NCBI GenBank assembly: GCA_028095005.1
Contig: CM051463.1
Span: 60,488,251-60,552,250, forward strand
Reading direction: 5' to 3'
From: Rhynchospora pubera
Lineage: Eukaryota > Streptophyta > Magnoliopsida > Poales > Cyperaceae
Length of the DNA: 64,000 bases
Shown one piece after another: positions 51,301-62,802 of this stretch. The position numbers and the translations under genes were made by a program. The notes under the pieces were generated by a model. The model did not search any database and was not told where the DNA came from. It saw only the letters and a program-made list of their open reading frames with translations. Every line of letters starts with the position of its first letter. Within the stretch, counting starts at the first letter, position 1.

Positions 51301-52679
51301 GAATAAGAGAATGTTCGAGAGATGTAAAGTAAACTCCGTATAGGCAATGACTTGTTCGTCTAAGTCATTACCATTGAATACGTAGAGTTATCTTTATTAA
51401 GAGTTTGTTTAGGAATTGAAGGTTGCATACCTTAATTCTAAAACCTCTCATAACGTCTCCATTTCATATTTGATAATGGATAACTTTGTTTAATAAAAGA
51501 CAAGTTCTTTTATTATGAATTTGTTTATATGATTTCATGCATCATGATGGAATTTGCTTGAAATAGATAAACAAGTTATGAATGACAAATAGGATGCGTA
51601 AGACTTGACATATATTTGACTTTCATGTTATATATAACCGCTTAGTCACATATATAAACGAGAATCGCATTATGAGAGTCTACGTAACGTAGAGCTCGAA
51701 ATTCAATTCGATTTCAAATCGATTGATATGTGAATCATGTTTGTTAAATGACAAAAGCGCCTTTAACCTACAAAGGTTTAAGGACAAGTGACTTGATTAG
51801 GACTTATACATATCGATGTATAAAGACCAATAAGTACTTGTGCAATGAAAGGTTGTTGATACTTTACTACTTAACCAACGATCATTGTAGATATTAACAT
51901 ATCTATTTGATAAGGTATAAGTATGAACCTTTTGACTAGTTCAAAGGAGTTCAAGTGTGAAGTTAAAAAGACCGTTCAAGGAAAAAGAAAAGTCTTACAA
52001 TTAATCGTGGCAAATAAGTAGTTAAGTCATATGATTTGAAGTATTATCTAAAGAGTATGAAAATAGTTTCATAACTCACTCCATGAGGAACATTATGGAA
52101 TAATGTGTCCAAGAATGGAGGTATCGAACAATATTTTGTATAGTTCGATCGATAATAAATCAAATTGACTTATTCGACACGTATTAGGGAATTATGTTTG
52201 AGGACAATATTGTTTACACTGAATGGTGTTCCATCAAAGTCTATTGAGGAAGGTTTCTTACGAGATTTTGATCTCTAAGTATAATACTTCTCGAGATTTG
52301 GTGTTGAGAAGCTTATTTCAAGTATTGTGGACTTGTAAGCTTAAACCAAATAAGACACTATATATTTGTAGGATGCTTTATATTAAAAGGCACTACTTCC
52401 ACGAATATGATAAGAACAAAGTAGTTGTTGCTAATCACAATGTAGTCTTGATGAATTGAAATTCTCAAGAAGAAGTAGTGGGAGTAAAGTGAGCATTAAA
52501 GGAGTTTATGCGTCACTACAAGAAGTACTCTTATGGGAAACTTGTCACTCCATACATGGTGCTTAGTGGGAGTTGAGCGGAACTTCATTCACAAGTTGTT
52601 TTGAAAAGAAGTTTAATAGTACGCTCCTTCCAATGAGGACTCAACCATATCACGAGTTGATGATGATTCGAGAAACTCA
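48375..52679 (+). other. Copia interior without recognisable coding sequence
   Basis: About 4.3 kb where gag, protease and integrase would be expected. No continuous frame is left and I could not match blocks to Gag or integrase with confidence. A long 5' leader of unrelated sequence is possible (to about 49800). The 63-codon frame at 50051-50242 and the 78-codon frame at 52223-52459 have no recognised domain. Confidence 0.6.
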
Positions 52680-54500
52680 TGGAATATATGAGGAGTCAAG
52701 AACTCGTTCAACAATTCATTGTGGAAGTAGTTCATGAACCTCAAGTACCAGTCCTACAAAAGATCAACGAGAGTTGATTGCCTAAGCCGTTTGGTGCATT
52801 GGCTTCACGACATTCTCAAACTTAGCATATGAGAATCCGTTGATAAACAAGAAAAACGATGGAACGATCCGATTCCACATATATGGTTTGAATTCATATG
52901 ATCTTTAAAGAGCAATCCATGTATAACAACAAGGTATAGACCTTGGTTGATGTTCATGAAGGAGCAATCCATCAAGAACGTTTAGATCTTCAAAAGGAAA
53001 GATCGACATAGATAACAAATCGACTATGTACAAAGCGCGGCTTCTCGCTTGTAGCTATGTCTAAGTCGATGGCTAGTTGACTACGTACAAAGCACAACTT
53101 CTTACTTGTGGCTATGTATAAGTCAATAAAGATCATTCTAGCAATAGTTGTATTTCATATATGTCGATATATGGAAAAACACATAAAACCGCCTTCTTCG
53201 TATGAATGAAGGAAGATGTTGTGCATTTGACACAAATCGAGGTTTATGTATTGCTAAAACATACGCATGCTTCAAGGATCCATTAATGGATTAAAGCAAG
53301 TGTTGTGGAGATCGGAATAAAAACTTTTGACAAGGAAGTCAAGGAGTTGAACTTCGTCAAAAGTATCTTGTATAAACAAGATATTCAGTGGGAGCATAAT
53401 TGTATTATTTGTATTGTTCAAGATAACAATTCATTAAATTGGGAATAACATTAACATTAAGAAAATGAATATTGTCGAGATCTCTTTGGAGAATGCTTTC
53501 TCAAATGAGAACTTGGGCGAAATCACCTAATCCTAGGAAACAAAATCTATAAAGATAGATTATGATGGATGTTAGGTTTGAGCAAATATGCATATGTTGA
53601 CGAAGTGTTCTAGAAACACGAAAGTTACACTCCAAGAAAGGATGTCTAACGGTACGTCATATGGCATGACTTGAGTGTTTATCTCGGTCTATTACAACTC
53701 AATTCAAAAGGTGCATGAAATAGTTCAAGCATTCTTTCATTATGAGTTTCATTTTGTACACCATATTTATGCATATGCCCCAATGTGTAGTATCCAAAGG
53801 ATGTGACAAACAGTTGTCAAATGGATACAAGAGAGACACATTTGGAAGATAGTCAAGGATATCCTCGAGTACCTTATGAGAAAGAGTGATATAATGTTTC
53901 ATCTCTTAAGATGAAAGAGAACTAGTGTAAATTAATTACACTAATGATAAAAGTTTTTCAAAGGATTGATGTAATCACGATTGAGCTACATATTTTGCTT
54001 AAAAGGTGGTGTTGTAAGTTTAGAAAGTGTTCTAAATGGAATATTACAACCGTTTCCGTCACCAAAGTAAAATACATAGCAACTTGTGAAGCAATAAAAG
54101 AAATTTATTTCGGATCGAGTTCTTAGTCGAGTTATTATGGTTCTATGCATCTCGAACCATAACTTACTCCTAAGAGCCCAATGTTACATTGGAGATTCAA
54201 ATATGATCTATAACGATATCACTTGATATCATATGATGGTGATCAAGAATATATATAGGAGTATATATATATATAGTCAAACAATTTTTGGATAGGTTCG
54301 CGAACACATCGAACACTCTAGCACGACCTCTACCTTGAGCAGTTTACGAGATGCAGTTATGCATCCATACGTGGTGGATGTATGAGTAACTAGCTATAAG
54401 CGTATTATTTATTTTGAGGTCCGAGACATGTATATATGTAGATATATGACATTGTTCTCAATTCTTCGTTGGCTAGAAGTCACTACTGATTGACTCTAGG
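52680..54500 (+). pseudogene. Decayed copia reverse transcriptase and RNase H
   Basis: Copia pol remnants in shifting frames with many stops. 52905-53050: phrases like TLVDVHEG and a Tyr/Cys-Lys-Ala-Arg block, the start of the copia RT domain. Near 53395-53440: a remnant of the catalytic Asp-Asp region, altered so the motif is gone. Near 53846-53900: WKIVKDILEYLMRKSDIMF, the block before RNase H. 53944-54126: KYIATCEAIKEI, the copia RNase H block. 54170-54240: the block that follows with PxSP and RYHLISYDGD. An internal tandem duplication of ~60 bases is present near 52980-53110. Not functional. Confidence 0.8.
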
Positions 54501-54513
54501 CCAAGTGGGAGAT
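54501..54513 (+). other. Polypurine tract of the copia element
   Basis: CCAAGTGGGAGAT directly before the TGTTAG of the 3' LTR, the standard plant copia form. Confidence 0.9.
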
Positions 54514-56267
54514 TGTTAGAGTTATGTCCTAGAAGTCAATAATTTAATGACTTAATTATTAGTTTATGTTTTGGATGATATTTTATCATCTGTTCCTAGG
54601 TTTATTATTGACAGATCATTCAGGTTGAGGATCTGAATAGTAGATCTCTGTGGATCATTCTTTAGAATGACAATAATAAATCTAAACGGTCCATGATCTT
54701 GATAATTAACAAGGAACATTAATTATCTTATAAGATTAGTATGCAAGTTAAGTGATGATTAAGTTCTACTAATCATAGGTAAAGAGTTACCAACTTAGTT
54801 GCATATGTGTATGTTATGGAACATAGCACATGACTTGACCCATCGAAATAAACATATGGATTGTGTTATGTGTCATTGTTTATTTCGTAATGATTTTAGT
54901 TCTAAGTTTGAGATGTTTATCTTTTCCACATGAGGATAGGTTCAATAAATATCGTCTACCGCTGATTCCCGATAAGGGCTGCTATACGGACTTTATTTAT
55001 GTTCTCTTGAATTGTGCGGGGAAAAGCTAATCATCAAGAAAACCGTATGTCCCTCATTAATTCACTTAGTGAGTGACGATATCTGTTTGGGCCCCTTGAT
55101 GGAGATAGATTGTTTGCATGCAACTTTATACAATTATCTCTAGATCAAGAAACGTATAATCTGCAAGAATGACACATTCCTATCTTGGATTATACGATGA
55201 TATCGTGTGACATAAGAATCAAAATAGAGAAACATATTTATTCTCTTATGCAGGATTTAAATACTGTAGCAGTACACTATTTATGCGAATTGGGAATCGT
55301 AACGTGTTGCTAGATACCGCTTATGATTATTGGAATTAAATAGCGATTTAATTCCATGTCCAACTTAGCATAAATCCTCAAAGGGTCACACAAAATAGAG
55401 TTTTGACCAAGACAATGCATTATTTATTTATTCGCAATAGTTCGTATTGCGGAAATATGATAAGTTGATTAATTAATTATATACCGTTATAATTAATTAA
55501 GTCAAATGGATCATATTGAAATAAATTAATGTATTAGCTAATCCTAGAATAATTATTAATTAGTTAATAATTATTTTAGCTCGACATAATTTAATATAAA
55601 TAGTTATATTAATTTATTGGGCCAATATTTATGTATTAAATGTATAGCCCAATTGAAGAGCATTTGGAGTAGCTTCTAATTATGTGAATTAGAGGCCTAA
55701 TTAAATGAGATGAGAGGCCCATATGAGCCCATAATGTGGCCGGCCCTAGTGGTAGGTAGAGTGGCATTCTTGTAAATAGATGGTTGGTGGTAGGTAGGGA
55801 TTGTGCACTATATATAGAGATGTATAGATGCAAAATTGGACTAGCTCTCTTCCCTAACCCTAGCCGCCCCCTCTCTCCCTCTCTTGGCCGGCGCCACCTC
55901 ACCTCTCTCTCCCTCCATTAGCTCATGAGTTGAGCATATTCTCTCCACCTATTAAAATGTTAATTAAGGAAGAAGAGAGAATACCTTGGATTAGCTTCGT
56001 TCTAATCGAATCGCTAGCACGAATCGATTTAGACCTTGGTTAATCTCTAGGTGGACTCGAGGTGATTTGGAGACGAAGGAGAAGCACGCCATCGATTCCC
56101 ATGCCGTAGGATCGAGCCCCGCGAATACAATTTCGCGGGAGGTATAAATTTCCACCTATCTCTTTGTGTTAACTTGGCTTTTGTGCACGATTCGTTGTGT
56201 GTGTTGTTTCGATGGCTTAATTAACTTGTAATTAGCATAAAAATCGAAAATTACACACTTACTAACA
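54514..56267 (+). repeat. 3' LTR of the copia element
   Basis: 1754 bp, ends ACTAACA. It differs from the 5' LTR at about 54830 (T for G in CACAGGACT) and 54898 (A for G in GATTTTGGTT); no other difference was noticed, though I could not align every base by machine. Confidence 0.95.
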
Positions 56268-56418
56268 TTGGATCCTACCGGAATTTGGAGAATTTCATAT
56301 TCCTAAGCATAAATTTATTATAAACAATCCAAACTCTTCATAAAGTTACACACTTCTCAATAAATTTATGCCTAGGAATAAGAAATTCCCCCAATTCCTA
56401 AACGATCCAAACGGCCCC
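56268..56418. mobile_element. Tourist-like MITE, right part (split by copia)
   Basis: Starts with the copia target duplication TTGGA and ends GATCCAAACGGCCCC, followed by TTA (56419-56421), which matches the TTA before the left piece at 46592-46594. TTA duplication and GGGGC...GCCCC ends fit PIF/Harbinger Tourist MITEs. Rejoined length is about 160 bp. Confidence 0.85.
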
Positions 56419-56534
56419 TTAAGTTTTAACTCTTCTTTTTAGGATCGGTAAATCAGTAATAGAGATGGACATTTACTAGGAGGTCCTCCTAATATATAAA
56501 TTTATTTTATTTGAAATCAAAATCTTGAGCTTAA

Positions 56535-56678
56535 TTTTTTTTAAGATAAATTGGGGTCAAGCCTCACAACTTATTTTTAAATTAAATGTCTATAAAAGAC
56601 CCCCCAGTCGGGTTTCGAACCTGCAACTTCTCGCTTGAAATGTATTGCTCTTTGCCACTAGACCAAGAGCTAGTTCTC
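56535..56678 (-). mobile_element. tRNA-derived SINE
   Basis: On the minus strand a pol III A box TGGTCTAGTGG (56665-56655) and a B box GGTTCGAAACC (56621-56611) are spaced as in a tRNA gene; an A-rich tail follows at its 3' end (T run on plus, 56535-56542). An 11-bp duplication CTTGAGCTTAA flanks it (56524-56534 and 56679-56689). 144 bp. It is not a working tRNA gene: no cloverleaf acceptor pairing was seen. Confidence 0.88.
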
Positions 56679-56689
56679 CTTGAGCTTAA

Positions 56690-56939
56690 ATTTGGAGTTA
56701 ACATCTGTACCACATTCAACCAAAGTACAAAAATAGGTGATCCAGATTGTACATATGAAGCAGGATACACTCTTTAATTGAAAATTTTACATTCTTGAAT
56801 TGATGCATCTATAAGTAGCAGTAGCAGGAATAGTGATTATACAAATACAAAATTAGACTAAAATTTATGTTGCACGGAACTGTGTTTTCAAAAGCAATTT
56901 CCTTTTTAGTGACTTGATCGGTGCTGAGGGTATGTAACT
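56690..56939. other. Intergenic, nothing seen
   Basis: 250 bases between the SINE and the next MITE without a recognised feature. Confidence 0.5.
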
Positions 56940-57533
56940 TTGGATGGTACGGGAATAAGAAAGGAATAAGGATTTTAAGAAGAAAATATTGAAAAATCTG
57001 TAATTTTTGGAAAGAGTGGGAAGAGTGTTATTCCGGGAATAAGAAATGTGTAATGTGTTTGGTAAAATGTTGAATAAGCCTTATTCCGAATAAGGCTTAT
57101 TCGGGATGAAACCAAATGCGTTTTGAATAAGTTTTATTCCGAATAAGGGCTTAGTCAACTCCTTATTCTAATTCCACCATATAGATGGTATTAGAATAAG
57201 GAGTTGAATAAGTCCTTATTCGGAATAAGACTTATTCAAACCCCATACCACACACGGTGAGTTAGGAATAAGGAAATTAATATTAATTTAAATAAATTAT
57301 TAAAAATTATTATTTTAATATTAAATAAAATACTAATTAAAGTGCACACAAAATTTCATTTAGCTATTAGTATTTAACTAATTTTGTTGAAATTATGTAT
57401 ATATAATTGTTGGAAGAAACTATTCCTAGGAAGAAGATATTCTTATTCTTATTCTTATTCCTAATTTGTTTGGATGCTTAGGAAGAAGTTATTACTAGGA
57501 AGAACCTATTATTCCTTATTCTCATACCATCCA
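56940..57533. mobile_element. MITE with an internal hairpin element
   Basis: The outer ends TTGGATGGTACGGGAATAAG (56940) and its inverse at 57514-57533 agree at 18 of 20 bases. Inside, 57122-57180 pairs with 57181-57240 as a nearly perfect hairpin of ~57 bp around ATTCCGAATAAGG phrases, and 57071-57106 forms a smaller one. It looks like a smaller foldback unit nested in a Tourist-like element. Confidence 0.75.
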
Positions 57534-57740
57534 AACGGCGCCTTTTAAATACCGATACTAATTCATTTGCAGTTCAGTTTAAGGGCGAATATCGGAGACG
57601 GACTATTCTTTTCCTAAGTTAAATAATTCAGATTAGATTAAATTCTAAAGTTAAATAAACAATTCAGGGTTTGAACAAGTTAAGCAATAAGTAAAGTTCA
57701 GATCAGAAATCCTAATTAACCAAAATCTAAATTATTTCCA

Positions 57741-57884
57741 TTTGGATCGCTTAGGAATAAGAGGAATAACCTATTTCTAGGCGGAAAATATTGAGAAGTG
57801 TGTAACTTTGTGAAGAGTTTGGATAGTTAAAAATAAATTTCCGTCTAAGAAAAGACTATTCTTCTTATTCCTAAGCGATCCAAA
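57741..57884. mobile_element. Tourist-like MITE
   Basis: Perfect 21-bp inverted ends starting TTTGGATCGCTTAGG. On the right the similarity to the GGGG(T/C)CGTTTGGAT family extends outwards (ACGACCCC), while the left outer bases have diverged. The interior shares phrases with 16806, 46378 and 56273. Confidence 0.8.
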
Positions 57885-59336
57885 CGACCCCTCAAGGGGA
57901 TAAAAACTATTGATAAAAGACTAGGGGTTCAGGTTATTCAACTTTTCTCCATTTGTCAAGGTTGGAACAAACCATTCTATTCATGGAACGGATCGTTTCA
58001 ACTCTTGTCGACTGACTGGAACATGTTGTCCTGGCTCAGGCGCCCCCTTCCAGGAGGTCCGTCCTGACCCTGGAACGGTCCGTTCCAATCAGTTGATACA
58101 TGGTTTGCCATCATACTTAACTATCTGTTGAGTATTTTTACGCGAGTTTGACTAAACCTAACCTACAGGCTTGCGCTCTAACTTCCGTTCAGGTCAAATT
58201 GATTGGTTTTGTTCGACAACTCCTAAAACTCCTAAATTTCAACTTCCGTTTCTTGGTTTAAGTACTTTAGACTACTTTCTGGGTCTTGGTAAACCCTCAA
58301 TCTTTCGACTTATTGGGTAAATCCTTCCGGATATCACCCACCAAATAATTAACCTAGGTCTTTGTTTAACGAGACAATCAATTCAATCAATAACAGAATT
58401 AAGCAAGCAATTAACCAACAATAAATCGCTGAAATCAGAACATAACTTAAACTCAACTAATAATTAAGCATTCAAACAAAACAAGCAACTAGAAGAAAAG
58501 TTATCAAACCATAGTGTTTGACCCTAAAATTTCGCGATTCGAGACACAGACCGATTTACGAGAAGTTTGAGAAAATCATGAAAAATAGCAAATGGACCCC
58601 AAAAATTATGGAAAAATACCCAAAAATCCAGTGTAGCATGAGGAAGATTATGGTTCTTTCAGAATGGTCAAAGAAGCTGTAGAATTCCCATTTTATGCAA
58701 AGAAGCCCCTGATTTTGGAGAAATTAAATAAAATAGGAGTAGGGGTATTTTTGGAACATTCTTGATTCTATTAGATTCTACACATTTTTATGAAGCTGTG
58801 TACAAAATTTCATGGAGAAACGCAATAGGAAAGGGGTCCAAATAATTTATTTGGTTTTAGCAACAATAAAATTGATTTAAAAGGTGAAATGGAGAATAGC
58901 AGATTTGAGGAAATTGAGAAGAGATGGCCAAAGGGATTCAAATTTTCCCCTAACGCAGAGGCAACTTGGGTGCGTCTGTTTTGTCATGCACCATGCACAG
59001 AGAGATGTGGAGAACCAAATTGGTTCACTATAGTCCAGGTCTACGCGAAATGAAGAATAGAGGGGCGCTGGTTTCTCTCTTATTAAACCTTACATGTGGG
59101 GCCCGTCTGAAGAGCTTTCTTCCTCCTTGGTAAAAAGAAGGAGAGATGAAACCAGCCGTGTTTTACTGTAGAGGCCGAGTGAAAATGCGAAAGGAGGCGA
59201 CGTGGCTCATTCTCCATCCACAGACGCAAAACCACCATCTCTAGTCCATGGTTTTGCGATACCAAGCCCTAGCGCAGCCCATTTGAGGCCACTGGATCAT
59301 GATCAGACGGTGAAGGGATGGCACGGCTCAAAACCT

Positions 59337-59432
59337 AAACCCTAAAGCCACTGCTATATAAATACCTTAAATCGAAGCCAGAAAAAAAGAGAGAGGAGAG
59401 GAAGAGCAGCCACCACCTTGGGTTAGGGTTTA
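59337..59432 (+). promoter_or_regulatory. TATA box with flanking teloboxes
   Basis: TATATAAATA at 59355-59364, with AAACCCTAAA at 59337-59346 upstream and the inverse TAGGGTTTA at 59424-59432 downstream. An A/G-rich stretch lies between. This looks like a core promoter reading on the plus strand, probably that of the proposed LTR. Confidence 0.55.
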
Positions 59433-61770
59433 GGCAGTTAATTAGAGAATTAGAAGGGAAATTGGGGCTAGGCATTTCATCAAGCATTCGGGGAAGAAAG
59501 GAAAGGAGAGTAAATTGAGTGAAGTAAGCTTGTAATCTCCATTTTGAAAAGGAAATAAACTTGTTTTAAGTCTCCATCTGCTGTTTTGATTGTTCTCTTC
59601 CTCCAACTCAGCCACCAAACAATGGTGTGCTTGAGTATATGTGACATAGCTCCTTTGAGCCATGGTCTGCAGCGTAGCATCAGTCATGGCCAAAGGAGAG
59701 TTCAAATAAAAGTGTCTCATGAAGGTTTAGAGCATGGCTCTTCGCTTCATGTGGCATCATCATGTCTAATGTAAAAGCTCCATGGCTGCCATGTAGAGGT
59801 CTTGAGCATAGCTAAGTCTCTCATGGTAGTCTTAACTTGGCTTGGCAAAGGTCCAGAGCATAGCACTGGCCTAGCTATGTCTAACGAATTAACAATCAAA
59901 AATGACATAAAAATGGTAGAATCACGTTGAACCTCAAACCAGCCCCCATATTTACAATCTATTAAAAATGTAGGATCAAAGTGCATAAAACAGCATGAGC
60001 TCTGCATCTTTAAACTTAAATTCACATTTTCATGAAATAAAAAGTACATGTGCATAAATATATAAGTCCAGCCAAAAGTGAAATAAAAAAATTAAAATAC
60101 AAGGTCTCATTTGCATAAAAACATAAACAAAGCCTCAAGTTCACATTTTCTTGTCACTTGCAACTTATTTTCCTGCATTTGAACAACTCTAACAAAATCT
60201 CTCTCAAAACAGTATCAAAGTTAATAAAAATGAAAAAATAAAAATTGTCATAAGTGCTAAATAACTTGCTTTTGTATTCTGTGCTATTTTAACATACAAA
60301 GCAAACTCAAATTGATCTGAATTGAGAATTAAATCAAACTCATTTGCTGTAATTTGACTTGCATGCAAAACAAGAAATGGAATAAAGTGTGTTTTCTGCC
60401 CTAGTGCCTCTACCATTGAACTATGACATCTCAAATGCAATTAAATGCTTGATTCAACTAAAAGTAACTCCCTGAAGCTCTCCAAGTGGTCGCTGGCACA
60501 AAAGGACGTCTCTGTGAGCCCCACAAAAGAGACTCAGATTAGGCTTAAACTAGGTCGAATCGTCTCAGTTAAGGGAACCTCTCCCCAAGCTCCTTCATGA
60601 GAAATTGACCTCATTAACGTCTTCTCCATAAATCCACGAATACAGTAAACCTCCAACTGGCAAAGGAAAGGAGTCTAAATGCCTCAAACGCCATTAATGG
60701 CAGCTCGAGATTCATCTGATACCACAAGGAACCATAAGCCTTCATTTCCCCAATCGATGGCACCGAAGTATTCTCCTCAAACTCACGATTCCAACGAACC
60801 CAAACTTGACTGCAACGGTGGCCGAAAGCATGGCAATTTCACCGGAGAACTTCCAGGGACTGAACTGCAAAAAGTCCATCTTCCATCGGAGAAGACGGAT
60901 TCAAATCCGTGTTGTGTTGTATTTTCTGCGAACAAACTTCGTGTGGCGGGTCACTGACACGACAGTGGCTCGTTAGACCAAAACAAATTGATTTAAAATA
61001 ATTAAAATAATAAATGCCACGTCAGCAAGCGACGTCAGATCAAGTCAGCTCCAAATCAGCGCCACTTCAGCCTCTTCTGATGACGTGGACCAATCAGGAA
61101 CTTCCAAACAAGCAGAAACTTCAAAAATTCATTAAAAATAGTAGGAAACTCAGAAAAATTCAAATAAAATATCCAAAAATTTCTAAAAACCCAAATAAAC
61201 CAAATTTACTGATATTTTGATATAAAAATCTGTCAGATTATTGGTCTTTTCTATCTTAGAAGTATTTTCAATATTAAATAAATTTTATAAAATTCTAAAA
61301 AGATGCTAAATAATTTATAAAAATCCTAAAATAATCTTAAAACTTAATTAAATTGTCTTAACAAATTTTCATAAAGATTGAGAATTTAAAAGGAATATAT
61401 TAAATAACAAATATTTTTGGAAAATAAACATATAAAAAGATATTTCAAAAGTCCAAAATTAAAAATAAGAAAATAAAAGGGAATTGTGAAAATGGTAAAA
61501 TCCAAAGAGAAACTTAAGAAACTAAAAGTGCAAACACGAAACCTGAAATCGAAACCGAAACCTCTCCACTTCAAGAACGAAAACTCTTCAGCAGATCAAA
61601 ATGTCCTCAATTGGGTCCCGTCAACTAAGTCTGGTACACCAATCGAGTCCGGTTCAAACCAAAAGAAATAAACCCAAATAAGCACAAAACCAACGATTTC
61701 CCTAGCCTTTACATAAAATTCTTCAGATCCCTTAATCAGAGGTTCTCGTGAGCGATCACGGGGTAATTAA

Positions 61771-61792
61771 CAGTAGGGGCTTGCGCCTACTG
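61771..61792. other. Short hairpin near proposed LTR end
   Basis: CAGTAGG and CCTACTG arms separated by eight bases. It may be a fold in the LTR transcript; role unknown. Confidence 0.45.
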
Positions 61793-61834
61793 GAAAGAAA
61801 GGACCCACGAAATCAACAAACCTCTTTAAGAAGC

Positions 61835-61974
61835 GACTCATGTTTTGGTTCTCTTGTTGCTAAGAGATACTCGAACTGAGATCGAACCTTAAGGGGGGTG
61901 AATCCAAGGCTATGTTCCCATTTCTCGAGGAAACCCAAATCCATTCTTCGAGGGAATGACGAAAAAGCCGTGAC
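61835..61974 (+). repeat. Direct repeat, left copy (~140 bp)
   Basis: GACTCATGTTTTGGTTCTCT... to ...GAAAAAGCCGTGACA, repeated at 63522-63662 with only a few changes. It includes the proposed LTR end, so the second copy may be a remnant of another LTR end or a segmental duplication. Confidence 0.9.
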
Positions 61975-61982
61975 AGATTCCC

Positions 61983-62000
61983 TGGCACGCCCGGTGGGAC
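61983..62000 (+). other. PBS-like motif, copy 1
   Basis: TGGCACGCCCGGTGGGAC, seven bases after the proposed LTR end. The primer tRNA is not assigned. About 110 bases from 61967 are duplicated 177 bases downstream. Confidence 0.45.
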
Positions 62001-62159
62001 ATCTTTTTCCTCTCATCTTTCGGATCTGAAGGGTAATGTAAAAGGCTAGGGAAAATAAAAAAGAAAAGTGATAAAAAAATAAAAAAATAAAATAATAAGC
62101 AAATGAAAAACTTCAAGTGCATTTGTATCAACAGCCCACCGCGTGCGCGACATATTCTC

Positions 62160-62177
62160 TGGCACGCCCGGTGGGAC
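62160..62177 (+). other. PBS-like motif, copy 2
   Basis: The same 18 bases as at 61983, within a duplication (61967-62075 against 62147-62240) that also repeats CTCTCATCTTT and the AATGTAAAAG phrase. Two such motifs in tandem are unusual. Confidence 0.6.
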
Positions 62178-62464
62178 CTCTTTCTCCTCTCATCTTTGGG
62201 ATTTAAAGACTATAATGTAAAAGCTAGGAAAAATCACCAAAAATTTTTTAAGTACTAATAATTTTCTGTGAAGTTTTATTCTTTGCAGGAAAAATGATCT
62301 TAATCGAGTTGTTGTTGCACACTGGGGCAATTCTTTGGGAGCAACCACCACATGACCTAAAGTGTGGTGAAAACAAAAAAAATGATGATGAATGATGACA
62401 TACTCTCAAATAATTGGTCGCCGCATTCACTGGGGCAGTTATTGGGGCAAAGGCCATATCTTCA

Positions 62465-62760
62465 AAATTTGGATAAAAAATGATGAATAAAAGGAAAGAA
62501 ATAAAGTGGAGAGGAAAATAAAATGAAGAAGAAAGAAGAAGGAAGGAAAAGTAAAGAAGGAAGAAAATGGAATAAAAATGGAAGGTAGAATAAAGGAATA
62601 AAATCCCGAAATCGAAATCGGGAAACCAAAAGGAGAAAAGAAAGAAAAACAACGGTTAGAAAGAAAAGAAAAATAAGAAAGAAGATGAAAAAAAGGGAAA
62701 AAACGAAATGAAGAAGAAAGTGAAAATGAAATGAAGAAGAAAGTGAAAGACAAAAATCTG
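62465..62760 (+). repeat. Purine-rich (GA) tract
   Basis: About 300 bases nearly all A and G in GAAGAAAG/GGAAGG phrases. The long Phe/Ser-rich frames on the minus strand (62248-62872) come from this composition and are not genes. Confidence 0.9.
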
Positions 62761-62802
62761 AAATTACCAAAACCGTGCATTTTTGAAAGTATGCATCAAA
62801 AC

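Larger units (their letters stand above)
46608..56267 (+). mobile_element. Ty1/copia LTR retrotransposon, non-autonomous, recent insertion
   Basis: Two LTRs of exactly 1754 bp (46608-48361 and 54514-56267), 5-bp target-site duplication TTGGA (46603-46607 and 56268-56272), initiator tRNA-Met primer site (48363-48374) and polypurine tract (about 54501-54513). I found only two base differences between LTRs. The 6152-bp interior has no open frame above about 80 codons, but decayed copia RT and RNase H are readable in the last 1.9 kb. So the element moved recently although its own pol is dead: it must have used proteins from another element (inference). Confidence 0.95.
57895..61975 (+). mobile_element. 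Probable long LTR of a Tat-like Ty3 element
   Basis: About 4 kb without a convincing gene, with features expected of a long LTR: palindromic GGAACGGTCCGTTCC near 58073; teloboxes and a TATA box near 59340-59365; and a right edge ...GTGACA followed seven bases later by TGGCACGCCCGGTGGGAC, resembling the conserved primer-site region of Tat-lineage elements (compare TGGCGCCCACCGTGGGG). The left edge is not fixed and no partner LTR is in the window. The frame 60679-60957 has no recognised domain. Confidence 0.45.

Noticed and set aside
56586..56770. Open frames on both strands over the SINE, and a tRNA gene call from the A and B boxes
   Set aside because: Explained by the SINE; box spacing is right but no acceptor stem or anticodon arm could be drawn.
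60679..60957. 92-codon frame MPQTPLMAARDSSD...
   Set aside because: No domain, no splice signals or neighbours to support it, and it lies in the proposed LTR.
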